Below are positions 45,204 through 52,742 of a DNA stretch of 64,000 bases, one piece after another. This stretch comes from Rhodoferax koreense (GTDB taxonomy: Bacteria; Pseudomonadota; Gammaproteobacteria; Burkholderiales; Burkholderiaceae_C). Position numbers and translations under genes: made by a program. The notes beneath the pieces were generated by a model, which saw only the letters and a list, made by a program, of their open reading frames with translations, had not been told where the DNA came from and ran no database searches. Within the stretch, counting starts at the first letter, position 1, and every line of letters starts with the position of its first letter. The stretch is taken from NCBI RefSeq assembly GCF_001955695.1, contig NZ_CP019236.1:1798001-1862000 (forward strand), given 5' to 3'.

Positions 45204-46034
45204 ATGCAGAACCTTCGCTCGATCCTCGTCCACATGGACAGTTCATCCCACGCCGCGCGGCGCATCGAAGTCGCACGGCAGGTGGCTGAGTGCTTCGGCG
45301 CCGATGCCACGGTGCAGTACGCGGTGTTGCCGGCGGAACTGCGCGTCACCGCCTCGCTCGAAGGCGGCGGCCAGGCGATCGCGACGATGCGCGAACTCGA
45401 CGCGGAGCGGCGCGCGAAGGCCTTGCGCATCTTCGAATCGCATGCGGCCGCGTCGCCGCGGCTGAGTTGGGGCGACAGCCTGCGCGATGCACATTGCGGC
45501 CTGGCCCAGCGAGCGCTCTACGCCGACCTGCTGATCCTCGGGCAGCGCGATCCCGACGATGAAGCCGGCGGCGACGTGCCGGCCGACATGGTGCAGACCC
45601 TGCTGGTCACCACCGGGAAGCCCGCGCTCGTGTTGCCGTATGCAAGCCCTGTCGGCCACGGCCAGCCGCCTGGCACCACCGTGCTGCTGGCCTGGAAGGA
45701 AACCCGCGAAGCTGCGCGTGCGGTTGCGGCGGCCCTGCCCTGGCTTGCGCGTGCGCGGCAGGTGCACGTCGTGAGCTACGGTGACGATGCCAGGCCGGGG
45801 CTGGACCGCATCGCGCAGTACCTGGGGCGGCACGGGATCACGGCGGCGGTCCATGCCGCGGGTGCGGAGCGTGGCGACATCGGCCAGAACCTGCTGTCAC
45901 GGGCGGCGGACCTCGGGGTCGACCTGCTGGTGATGGGCTGCTACGGCCACAACCGGTTGCGCGAGTTCGTGCTCGGCGGCATGAGCCGGACGGTGCTGCA
46001 ATCGATGACGGTGCCGGTGCTGATGGTGCATTGA
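45204..46034 (+). CDS. universal stress protein, long (two-domain) type
   Basis: This 276-residue paralogue of the USP at 42448 shows shared RSILVHMDSS at the start, LAWKETREAARAVAAALPWL in the middle and MGCYGHNRLREFVLGGMSRTVLQSMTVPVLM at the end. The ATP-loop Ser/Thr is again Gly. The pair probably arose by duplication within the island and later diverged in the N-terminal half. GGAG lies before the ATG. It is a single gene driven from the box at 45129 and converges with a flavodoxin-like gene. Confidence 0.92.
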   Translation: MQNLRSILVHMDSSSHAARRIEVARQVAECFGADATVQYAVLPAELRVTASLEGGGQAIATMRELDAERRAKALRIFESHAAASPRLSWGDSLRDAHCGLAQRALYADLLILGQRDPDDEAGGDVPADMVQTLLVTTGKPALVLPYASPVGHGQPPGTTVLLAWKETREAARAVAAALPWLARARQVHVVSYGDDARPGLDRIAQYLGRHGITAAVHAAGAERGDIGQNLLSRAADLGVDLLVMGCYGHNRLREFVLGGMSRTVLQSMTVPVLMVH

Positions 46035-46089
46035 GCCGGCCTGCCGGCCATGCCACGACGGGTCGTCGACCGGCGGCCCGGCCCGGTGT

Positions 46090-46617
46090 TCACGCCGTGT
46101 GCGGCGAAAGCTCGTGGGGGCGCAGCGGCGTGTCGGCGGTGGCCGCGCCTTCCACCGCCGCGGCGAAGGCGGGCAGCCGGGCCACGCACGATCCGTCGTC
46201 CACCTCGCGCGACGTGAAGGCCATGCTCAGCAGCGGCGCACGGCCGGTGAGCGCGCCGATCTCCGCCACGGCATTGGGTGCGCCGCGACCGCCCATCACC
46301 GAGAGCACCGCATAGTGCCGCAGTTCGGCGCCGTGCGACGCGATGAAGCTGCGCATCGGCCCGGCCAGCCGGTACAGCCAGATCGGCGCGAGCAGGACCA
46401 CCGCGTCGAAGTCCCGCAGCGCGGGGCCTTCGTAGCGGATCGGCGGCTCCCGGCTCAGCCATGAATCGGCCACACAGCGCAGCACGCCCCGCAAGCCGAC
46501 GCGCACATGGGGTTCGCGGATCTCGCCCAGGGGCCAGCCGAACTGCGTGTTCAGCAACTGGGCCAGGCGGCGGCAGGTGCCGGTGCTGGAATAGAAGACG
46601 ACCAGTGTCTTGCGCAT
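46090..46617 (-). CDS. flavodoxin-fold protein
   Basis: This 175-residue protein starts KTLVVFYSSTGTCRRLAQLL, the FMN phosphate-binding loop of flavodoxins, and continues with LLAPIWLYRLAGPMRSFI and VLSVMGGRGAPNA. It is likely an FMN electron carrier or small quinone reductase. AAGGGG precedes ATG 46617. It is divergent from the phasin gene, sharing one FNR-like box. Confidence 0.85.
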   Translation of the reverse strand: MRKTLVVFYSSTGTCRRLAQLLNTQFGWPLGEIREPHVRVGLRGVLRCVADSWLSREPPIRYEGPALRDFDAVVLLAPIWLYRLAGPMRSFIASHGAELRHYAVLSVMGGRGAPNAVAEIGALTGRAPLLSMAFTSREVDDGSCVARLPAFAAAVEGAATADTPLRPHELSPHTA

Positions 46618-46676
46618 GGCGAGCCCCTTGCGAGAATGGCGATGGATCGACTCTATGGAATTGCTGCGTTCCTGCC

Positions 46677-46690
46677 TTGCGATGGATCAA
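46677..46690. promoter_or_regulatory. FNR-like box (TTGCGATGGATCAA), divergent
   Basis: TTGCG and ATCAA halves. TACAGT (46712-46717) rightward and TAGAGT (46650-46655, minus strand) leftward are both within one base of class II -10 spacing. It serves the phasin operon and the flavodoxin-fold gene. Confidence 0.65.
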
Positions 46691-46745
46691 GGCGCCGTTG
46701 GTGCCCGCGCCTACAGTGGCAGCACCCATCCCTCAGGAGCACGCC

Positions 46746-47360
46746 ATGACACGCACCACGACGAAGTCCATGTCTTCAACTGCCGGAGGCGCAGATGCGG
46801 CACCGGGCGAGTCTCCGGAGGCTGCATCCGCATCTTCCGGTCTGCAGCTGCAGCAGATGCAGCAGCTGTGGCTGCACGGCCTGGAGGTGTCGAGGCGCGC
46901 CCAGGCCAGGATGGCCCGCACCTTCGCCGAGGACATGTCCGAAGCCGCCCGCAAGTTGGCGGCCAGCAAGGAACCCAAGGATTGGCTCAACGTGCAGGCC
47001 GAATTCCTCGGCAAGAGCATCGTCAATGCGCTCGCCGCGCAGGGCGATGCCCTGGCGGCCTGGGGTGATCTGCAGGCCGCGTGCACGAAGCACCTGGTCC
47101 ATGCGGGCCCGATACCGAAGGGGGAGGCGTCCAAACGGCTGAACGGTGAGGCCACCGCTTCGTCCGGGCAGGATGCCTGGGCGTCGGCATGGCAGCAAAT
47201 GGGGAACGCCTGGGCTGCTGCCCTGGCGCCGGCAAAAGCCGCCGCCACACCCTCATCCCCACTGGCCGCCGATGCCTGGCTGGAGACGGTTCGCGCCAAT
47301 GCCCAGAAGATGACCACGGCCTGGGTCGAGGCAACGCGGGCCGCGGCACAGGCCGGCTGA
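46746..47360 (+). CDS. phasin-family (PHA granule-associated) protein
   Basis: This 204-residue, alanine-rich helical protein has a central segment LWLHGLEVSRRAQARMARTF, then EPKDWLNVQAEFLGKSIVNALAAQGD, the pattern of granule-associated phasins. Phasins coat polyhydroxyalkanoate granules. The N-terminal 30 residues are Ser/Thr/Ala-rich and look disordered. Together with the PHA synthase gene at 36.6 kb it links the island to storage polymer. The start ATG 46746 is the first Met of the conserved region. Confidence 0.82.
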   Translation: MTRTTTKSMSSTAGGADAAPGESPEAASASSGLQLQQMQQLWLHGLEVSRRAQARMARTFAEDMSEAARKLAASKEPKDWLNVQAEFLGKSIVNALAAQGDALAAWGDLQAACTKHLVHAGPIPKGEASKRLNGEATASSGQDAWASAWQQMGNAWAAALAPAKAAATPSSPLAADAWLETVRANAQKMTTAWVEATRAAAQAG

Positions 47361-47427
47361 GCGGCGGCGGGCGCGCAACCTTCTCCGCTGCGCTCCGGCG
47401 CAACCCAACCTTGTCTCACAGGTCCAC

Positions 47428-47997
47428 ATGACCAAGCATATCGTCATCCTTCAGGGGCACCCTGACACCGAGGGATCTCATTTCTGCCACGGGCTGGCGA
47501 TGTCCTACGCCGACGGGGCCAGGGCGGCCGGGCACGCGGTCGAGTTGTTCGAGGTGGGCGCCATGGACTTCCCTCTGCTGCGCAAGAAATCCGAATGGGA
47601 CAGCGGCGAGGTGCTGCCGCAACTGGCGCGGGTGCGCGCGGCGATCGAGGCGGCGGACCAGTTGGTGGTGGTCTTCCCGCTCTGGCTCGGTGACATGCCG
47701 GCGGTGCTGAAAGCCTTTTTCGAACAGGTGCTGAGGCCCGGCCAAGGCGGGACCACGCCGCCCACCCGCGGCCGGCGTTGCGCGGCCCGGGTGGTGGTGA
47801 CGATGGGAATGCCGGCCACGTTGTACCGCTGGTACTTCTGGGCGCACAGCCTGCGCTCGCTCAGGCGCAATCTTTTCGGCTTCGTGGGCATCAAGCCGGT
47901 GCGCATCACCCTGGTGGGCTCCATCGAAGCCATCGGGCCGGCTCGGCGCGGCCGCTGGCTTGCGCATCTGCACGCCTTGGGACGCGCGGCGGGCTGA
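47428..47997 (+). CDS. NAD(P)H dehydrogenase (quinone), MdaB/KefF-like
   Basis: This 189-residue flavoprotein starts KHIVILQGHPDTEGSHFCHGLA and has the FPLWLGDMPAVLKAFFEQVLRPG segment of the NQO/MdaB family. Such enzymes do two-electron quinone reduction with FAD or FMN. It lies 67 bases after the phasin gene, with no box of its own, so it probably belongs to the same operon. It converges with the alpha/beta hydrolase gene. Confidence 0.9.
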   Translation: MTKHIVILQGHPDTEGSHFCHGLAMSYADGARAAGHAVELFEVGAMDFPLLRKKSEWDSGEVLPQLARVRAAIEAADQLVVVFPLWLGDMPAVLKAFFEQVLRPGQGGTTPPTRGRRCAARVVVTMGMPATLYRWYFWAHSLRSLRRNLFGFVGIKPVRITLVGSIEAIGPARRGRWLAHLHALGRAAG

Positions 47998-48019
47998 GCG
48001 CCGGGCCGTCGCCAGAAGC

Positions 48020-48805
48020 TCATGCGTGCTGCCGGGCCTGTGGCTGCGCCTGCGGCGCGGTCGCCAGGCGTGCGGCGAACCACTCGGCGGCCAGTTGTGC
48101 GATCTGCTCGTTCGCGGCGGCTCCGTCGGCGGGCAGGTCGGCAGAGGCGATCACCGCGATCTGGCCGTTGGACTTGAGCATGTCCAGTGCCAGGCGGTTC
48201 AGCGCGAGCACCAGCGGGTCGGCATCGCTGGCGATGAGCAGGGTGGGCGTGCGCACGGCCCGCAGCATCGGCATCACCATGTCGGGGCGGCCGCCGTGGG
48301 TCACCACGCCGAAGATGCGGTCGCGGTTCGCGGCCGCGGCGGCCAGCACCGCGGCACCGCCGATTTCCGCGCCGAAGAGCCCGATCGGCAGGTCGCGCAC
48401 GCCGGCTTCGCTGCGGGTCCATTCGATGGCCTCGGTGAGACGATCGCTCAGCAGGTCGATGTCGAACACCTTGGTGCGGTCGTGGGCTTCCCGCGGCGTC
48501 AGCAGATCCACCAGCAGTGCGCCCAGACCCTGGCCGTGCAGAGATTTGGTCACGCACAGATGGCAGGCGTTGTGACCACTGCCGCCGCTGCCCGGCGCGA
48601 AGATGACGAGTCCGCGGGCCAGCGGCGGCAGACAGAGCTCGCCTTCCACGCCATTGGGGCCGATGTGCACGCGCAAGCCCCGAAGGGGTTCGGTGCAGGA
48701 CGCGCCCTTGCGGCAGCGACCCGCAAAGGCAGCCTGCGCCAGACCGGCGCGGCTGCCGGGCGCGAGCCTGACCGGCAGAACTGGCGACGATGCGATTGAA
48801 GCCAT
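48020..48805 (-). CDS. alpha/beta hydrolase (dienelactone-hydrolase-like)
   Basis: This 261-residue protein has FAPGSGGSGHNACHLCV (oxyanion region), then a nucleophile-elbow position reading GLFGAEIGGAAVL, where the usual Ser or Cys is Glu or Ala. SDADPLVLALNR supplies the acid position. The standard G-x-S-x-G is thus missing, so hydrolytic activity is doubtful. This family often accompanies usp genes and phosphoribosyltransferases in other bacteria. AAAGG lies before ATG 48805. It is driven from the perfect FNR box at 48894. Confidence 0.8.
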   Translation of the reverse strand: MASIASSPVLPVRLAPGSRAGLAQAAFAGRCRKGASCTEPLRGLRVHIGPNGVEGELCLPPLARGLVIFAPGSGGSGHNACHLCVTKSLHGQGLGALLVDLLTPREAHDRTKVFDIDLLSDRLTEAIEWTRSEAGVRDLPIGLFGAEIGGAAVLAAAAANRDRIFGVVTHGGRPDMVMPMLRAVRTPTLLIASDADPLVLALNRLALDMLKSNGQIAVIASADLPADGAAANEQIAQLAAEWFAARLATAPQAQPQARQHA

Positions 48806-48893
48806 GATGAACCTTTCCAGCCGCGCGCTGAAGAAAAAGCATCCGCGGCCATGAACGCATGCAGGCATTTTTCGCCTTGCGCGCGGCATCGTG

Positions 48894-48907
48894 TTGATGC
48901 GCATCAA
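48894..48907. promoter_or_regulatory. perfect FNR box (TTGATGCGCATCAA)
   Basis: All ten consensus positions match. On the minus strand AAAAAT (48867-48872) is the -10 candidate for the alpha/beta hydrolase gene. Confidence 0.8.
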
Positions 48908-48962
48908 GCTGTGCGTCGATGCGTACCAATGGCCGTTTGGCGGGCGGCGTGATGCGGCTGGC

Positions 48963-48976
48963 TTGATCTTGCGCAA
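48963..48976. promoter_or_regulatory. FNR-like box (TTGATCTTGCGCAA) for hsp20
   Basis: TTGAT and CGCAA halves. TAGACT (48999-49004) is exactly at class II -10 spacing, giving a leader of about 57 bases before hsp20. Confidence 0.65.
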
Positions 48977-49067
48977 CGCTGGCGGCCACATCGTTTTCTA
49001 GACTTTTTCTCACCGGTCGCCGGTATGGGTGTCCGGTTCGCAACCCTTCCAACCCAAGGAGAAAACC

Positions 49068-49487
49068 ATGAATGCATTGACCCGTTTCGATCGCTTCGAC
49101 GATCTTTTCCCCGACATGTTCCGACGGCTGGCCCGGTCCACCGGCCTGCGTGACGACGTGCCCGGCGACATCCGCCTGGACGTGACCGAGAACGACAAGG
49201 ACTTCCAGGTGCGGGCCGAGATTCCGGGGGCGAAGAAGGAGGACATCCGCGTGACGGCGGACGGCAACTACATCACCATCTCGGCCGAAGTGCGCCAGGA
49301 CCGTGAAGAGAAGTCCGGCGGCCGCGTGCTGCTGAAGGAGAGTTATGTGGGCAGCGTTTCGCGTGGGTTCTCGCTGGCCCAGGAGGTCGACACCCAGGCG
49401 GCCGTGGCCCGGCTCGAAGACGGCGTGCTCAAGCTCACGTTGCCCAAGCGCGAAGGGGGTGGCAGCCGCGCGATCGCGATCCAGTGA
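49068..49487 (+). CDS. small heat shock protein Hsp20
   Basis: This 139-residue alpha-crystallin-type chaperone has a short N-terminal arm (NALTRFDRFDDLFPDMFRRL), the crystallin domain from about residue 38 (DIRLDVTENDKDFQVRAEIPG), and the terminal GVLKLTLPK with AIAIQ at the end. It holds unfolding proteins without ATP. AAGGAG lies before ATG 49068. It is monocistronic and ends in a terminator-like hairpin. Confidence 0.93.
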   Translation: MNALTRFDRFDDLFPDMFRRLARSTGLRDDVPGDIRLDVTENDKDFQVRAEIPGAKKEDIRVTADGNYITISAEVRQDREEKSGGRVLLKESYVGSVSRGFSLAQEVDTQAAVARLEDGVLKLTLPKREGGGSRAIAIQ

Positions 49488-49496
49488 GGTGCCGCC

Positions 49497-49519
49497 GGGC
49501 GCGGCGATGGACCGCGCCC
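49497..49519. terminator. hairpin between hsp20 and the cytochrome c gene
   Basis: GGGCGCGG and CCGCGCCC form an 8-bp stem over a seven-base loop between two converging genes. There is no T-tract, so it is a probable but unproven end signal. Confidence 0.5.
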
Positions 49520-49525
49520 CGGCCT

Positions 49526-49894
49526 TCAGCTCGCGCCAGCGCCCGGCCGCAGCGCCGCGGCCTCGGCGCCGGTGCGGATTGCGCCCAGCCGGCCGCCGGG
49601 CGGTTCGAAGTTGTAGAAGGTATCGTTGAGATGACGCGTGACCTCGACGACGTCTTCCTCCGTCCAGCGCAAGGCGGCCACGTCCTGCCAGCGGCGGACC
49701 TGCGCCTGCAGACTCTGCCAGTCGGTGGCCAGGCGCCGTGCTCGCCAGTGCACCTGCGTCGTATGGCAGGCCGCGCACTGCGTGGCATACAGCATGGCGC
49801 CGCGCGAGGCGGGCTGCTCAGCATGCGCCTGCGGCCAAAGGCCCAGCACCAGCGAGGGCCATAGCCCCAGCAGGGCCTGTCTGGTGGCTTTCAT
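49526..49894 (-). CDS. small periplasmic cytochrome c without a methionine ligand
   Basis: This 122-residue protein has a signal peptide (cut near PQAHA, residue about 26) and one heme motif CAACH near residue 40. After the heme motif there is no methionine at all, so the sixth iron ligand must be another residue (His in TTQVHW or VTRHLND) or be absent. Class I cytochromes c normally use Met. ATG 49894 overlaps the stop of the upstream usp gene (ATGA), so the two are co-translated. Its redox partner is unknown. Confidence 0.85.
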   Translation of the reverse strand: MKATRQALLGLWPSLVLGLWPQAHAEQPASRGAMLYATQCAACHTTQVHWRARRLATDWQSLQAQVRRWQDVAALRWTEEDVVEVTRHLNDTFYNFEPPGGRLGAIRTGAEAAALRPGAGAS

Positions 49895-50421
49895 CCGAGC
49901 GCCGCCACCGTGCTGGCCGTCGCGCCGGCCAAGGCCTTCACTTCGGCGGCCACCGCTGCGCCACCGGCCTCCGGTTTGGCGCCGTGGACCAGCAGTACCG
50001 GCACGTTCGAAGATCGCACGATGCGTTCCGCATCGCTGCCCAGCATGAGCCGACCCACGCCGCGGCGTCCGTGCGTACCGAGCACGATCAGGTCCGCCGG
50101 CCACTGTGCCGCCTCCTTCTGGACGATGTCGTCCAGCGCTCCGAGCAGGCCGTCGTGCAGCTTGATCTCGACTTCGACGCCGGCTGATTTGGCCGTTGCC
50201 TGGCCTTTTTCCAGGATGTCCATGCCGTTGTCGCGCAGCACTGTCAGCCAGTCGCCGGGGTATTCGCCATACGCGGCCATGCCGAAGCCGAAGGACTGGT
50301 CGTCGATCACGTGGATGAGGCGCAGCCGGCCGCCACTGCCGCGGGCTAGCCGGATGGCTTCGGCGAGGCCGGCGTCTGAGGTGGAACTGCCGTCCACCGG
50401 GACAAGGATTCGTTGGTACAT
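49891..50421 (-). CDS. universal stress protein (UspA family)
   Basis: This is a 176-residue single-domain USP starting MYQRILVPVDGSSTSDAGL, with ATP signature GTHGRRGVGRLMLGS (G-x2-G-x9-G-S). It has an extra C-terminal tail of about 30 residues rich in Ala. It resembles the USP at 52743. AGAGG lies before ATG 50421. It is co-translated with the cytochrome c gene downstream. Confidence 0.93.
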   Translation of the reverse strand: MYQRILVPVDGSSTSDAGLAEAIRLARGSGGRLRLIHVIDDQSFGFGMAAYGEYPGDWLTVLRDNGMDILEKGQATAKSAGVEVEIKLHDGLLGALDDIVQKEAAQWPADLIVLGTHGRRGVGRLMLGSDAERIVRSSNVPVLLVHGAKPEAGGAAVAAEVKALAGATASTVAALG

Positions 50422-50481
50422 GGCAACCTCTCGGTGTGGATGGGGGTACCGGCAGTATTGGTAGGCATCGGACAGAAATGC

Positions 50482-50495
50482 TTGATGCAGGTCAA
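50482..50495. promoter_or_regulatory. FNR box (TTGATGCAGGTCAA) for usp-cytochrome c
   Basis: Nine of ten consensus positions match. AATACT (50454-50459, minus strand) lies exactly at class II -10 spacing. Confidence 0.75.
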
Positions 50496-50521
50496 ACAGG
50501 GGGCAGCCTGGCGCTGATGGG

Positions 50522-50535
50522 TTGCGTTGGCGCAA
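50522..50535. promoter_or_regulatory. FNR-like box (TTGCGTTGGCGCAA)
   Basis: A symmetrical TTGCG/CGCAA palindrome, 27 bases from the previous box. GACACT (50558-50563) is the -10 candidate for the rightward Ala-rich protein/protease operon. It lacks the A/T at position 4 of the FNR consensus, so it is weaker. Confidence 0.55.
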
Positions 50536-50593
50536 GGCGGCGGCCACTTAGTGTGTTGACACTGGTGCTCCACCGAATTGCAGGAGAAGCCCC

Positions 50594-51223
50594 ATGGCAA
50601 CCAGATATCTTCACGGCGTGATCGGCCTGGCCTTCGGGCTGGCCGTTGCCGCGGCGCAAGCGCAAACTTCCCCTTCGTCCGCTCCGTTGCCCGCGCCGGC
50701 GGCGTCCGGCCAAGCCGGTACGAACCGCGCGAAGGGCGGCGATGCGGCCACGGCGGCGCGCGATGCGGACGCGGCCGGGCGGCAGGCGCAGGCGCAGGCA
50801 CGCGAGGCGGCCGAGCGAAGCCGCGTGCTCAGCGCCAAGGTGTCGCAGGCCGCGGCGGATGCGATCCGCCGGCTCGCGCGCAAGGCCGCCGAGCGGGCGA
50901 TCCGTTTCGACGAAAAGGCGCATGCCGCCGCGCACAATGCGCTCGACGATGCGCGCGCTGCCGCCGAACATGCGGCGGACGAAAGCCGCAAGGCTGCCGA
51001 CGCTTCGCGCGAGGCCCTGGCACGCGCCGAGGAAGCCGCGAAACAGTTTGCCGCGTCGACCCGTGACGAGGCCGAGAAGGCGGCCGCGGCGACGCGCGAT
51101 GCCCTGCACAAGGCCGACGAGGCCATGCATGCGGCGGCGGGCGCGGCCCGTGAGGCCGCCGCCAGGACCATGGAGGCGGCCAGGCACACCGTCGGTGCCG
51201 GCCGCCCCGCGCAGAAGGGCTGA
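50594..51223 (+). CDS. exported alanine-rich coiled-coil protein, LEA/apolipoprotein-like
   Basis: This 209-residue protein has a signal peptide (LAFGLAVAAAQAQ, cut near residue 24), a Pro/Ser/Ala linker, and about 150 residues of continuous Ala-rich amphipathic helix with Arg/Lys/Asp/Glu spaced as in LEA or phasin-like proteins (AADESRKAADASREALARAE is one stretch). There are no cysteines and almost no aromatic residues. I do not recognise a named family. An extended periplasmic helix that shields the envelope is one possibility. GGAGAAG precedes the ATG; an HtrA-like protease gene follows 13 bases later. Confidence 0.75.
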   Translation: MATRYLHGVIGLAFGLAVAAAQAQTSPSSAPLPAPAASGQAGTNRAKGGDAATAARDADAAGRQAQAQAREAAERSRVLSAKVSQAAADAIRRLARKAAERAIRFDEKAHAAAHNALDDARAAAEHAADESRKAADASREALARAEEAAKQFAASTRDEAEKAAAATRDALHKADEAMHAAAGAAREAAARTMEAARHTVGAGRPAQKG

Positions 51224-51236
51224 TGACGCCCGCGCG

Positions 51237-52730
51237 ATGGATCGGCGCGGACCGCACCGCAGCATGGGGCCACCCGTGGTGCATCGGTGCGTCTCGGCCG
51301 GGATCGGCGTCGTCTGCCTGGCGCTGCTGCAGGGCACCGCGGCCGGGCAGGCGTCGCCCGCTGCCGTATCGCTCCAGCCGCCCGCGCTCTGCGCTGGCTC
51401 CGGGCCACCTGGGCCCGCGGGCCGCAGCTTCCGCGAGGCCGCGCGGCGCACTGCGCCCGCGGTGGTGGTGGTCTCGGCGACCGGCGTGCTCGCGCTGGCC
51501 GAAGGCGCTGGCGGGGCGGATCTCGTCGATCCTTTGTTTCCTTTCGTTCCCGGGGAACGCAGCGCGCCGGAACCGTCATCCGAGCCAATGCCCGAGGCCA
51601 AGGTCCCGTTTCGCACGCAAGGCTCGGGCTTCATCGTCCGCGAGGACGGCCTCGTGTTGACCAGCGCCCATGTGGTGCACGGGGCGCGCCTGCTGACGGT
51701 GACCCTGGCCGACCGGCGGACCTTCGATGCCAGACTGGTCGGCGTGGACCGCCTCACCGACGTGGCCGTGCTGCGCATCGAGGCGACCGGCTTGCCGGTG
51801 GTGTGCACAGGCGATGCGCGGCTGCTCGAGATGGGCGATCCGGTGCTGGCCATAGGCTCGCCATTCGGACTGGCGCAGAGCGCCACCCAGGGCGTCGTCA
51901 GCGCGGTGGATCGCTGGTTACCGGGCGACGCGGCCGTGCCCTACATCCAGACCGACGCCGCGCTCAACCCTGGCAGTTCCGGCGGGCCCCTGCTGGGGCA
52001 GGACGGCACGGTGGTGGCCATCAACGCGCAGATCTTCTCCGGCTCGGGCGGGTACCAGGGACTGGGCTTCTCCATCCCGATCGACGTGGCCTTGCGCTCG
52101 CTGGGGCAGATCCTGGCCAAGGGCCGGGCCGAGCATGCCGTCTTCGGCGCGGTGCTGCAGGACCTCGACCAGCATCTGGCGCAAGCCTTCGGCCTTGCGG
52201 CGCCCGACGGTGCACTGGTCTGCGAGGTGGGGCGGGGCAGCGCGGCGGCGCTGGCGGGGCTGCTGCCCGGCGATGTGATCCTGGCCGTGGACGACGGGCC
52301 CGTCCTCACGCCGGGCGATCTCTACCGCCGGCTGGACGCGGCGGCGCCCGGCGCCACATGGCGGCTCGCGCTCTGGCGCGATCGGGCTCGGCGCGAGTTG
52401 CGTGTCACGCTGGACATGGTGGTCTCCGCACCGGAGTCCACGGCCGCCGCGGTGGACATGCGGCCTGGCGCGTTCGGCCTCAAGCTGCATGCGCTGGAGC
52501 CGGCACGGGGGCGGGCGCTGAACCTCGACCATGGCCTGGTGGTCGATGCCGCCACCGGCGCGGCGGCGGCGGCCGGGCTGGTCCGCGGCGACGTGCTCCT
52601 GGCGGTCAACGGCACGCCGCTGCGCGACGAGCGGCAACTCGATGCCGCCGCCGATGCCGGTCCCGGGGTGGTGGCGCTGCTGGTGTTGCGCCACGGCGGG
52701 CGCGGCTTCGTACCGGTGCGGCTGCGCTGA
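51237..52730 (+). CDS. HtrA/DegP-like periplasmic serine protease with two PDZ domains
   Basis: This 497-residue protease has an N-terminal signal or anchor (AGIGVVCLALLQGTAAG), a trypsin-like domain with catalytic His in TSAHVVHG, Asp in LTDVAVLRIE and Ser in NPGSSGGPLL, then two PDZ domains (about residues 290-385 and 415-495). It should degrade or refold damaged envelope proteins. The start is uncertain: ATG 51237 lacks a good Shine-Dalgarno sequence, and ATG 51264 is possible. Its operon partner is the exported Ala-rich protein. Confidence 0.9.
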   Translation: MDRRGPHRSMGPPVVHRCVSAGIGVVCLALLQGTAAGQASPAAVSLQPPALCAGSGPPGPAGRSFREAARRTAPAVVVVSATGVLALAEGAGGADLVDPLFPFVPGERSAPEPSSEPMPEAKVPFRTQGSGFIVREDGLVLTSAHVVHGARLLTVTLADRRTFDARLVGVDRLTDVAVLRIEATGLPVVCTGDARLLEMGDPVLAIGSPFGLAQSATQGVVSAVDRWLPGDAAVPYIQTDAALNPGSSGGPLLGQDGTVVAINAQIFSGSGGYQGLGFSIPIDVALRSLGQILAKGRAEHAVFGAVLQDLDQHLAQAFGLAAPDGALVCEVGRGSAAALAGLLPGDVILAVDDGPVLTPGDLYRRLDAAAPGATWRLALWRDRARRELRVTLDMVVSAPESTAAAVDMRPGAFGLKLHALEPARGRALNLDHGLVVDAATGAAAAAGLVRGDVLLAVNGTPLRDERQLDAAADAGPGVVALLVLRHGGRGFVPVRLR

Positions 52731-52742
52731 GCGTGCGCGGCC

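Noticed and set aside
47505..49778. A 757-codon minus-strand frame.
   Set aside because: It overlaps four better-supported genes on both strands (quinone reductase, hydrolase, Hsp20, cytochrome c).
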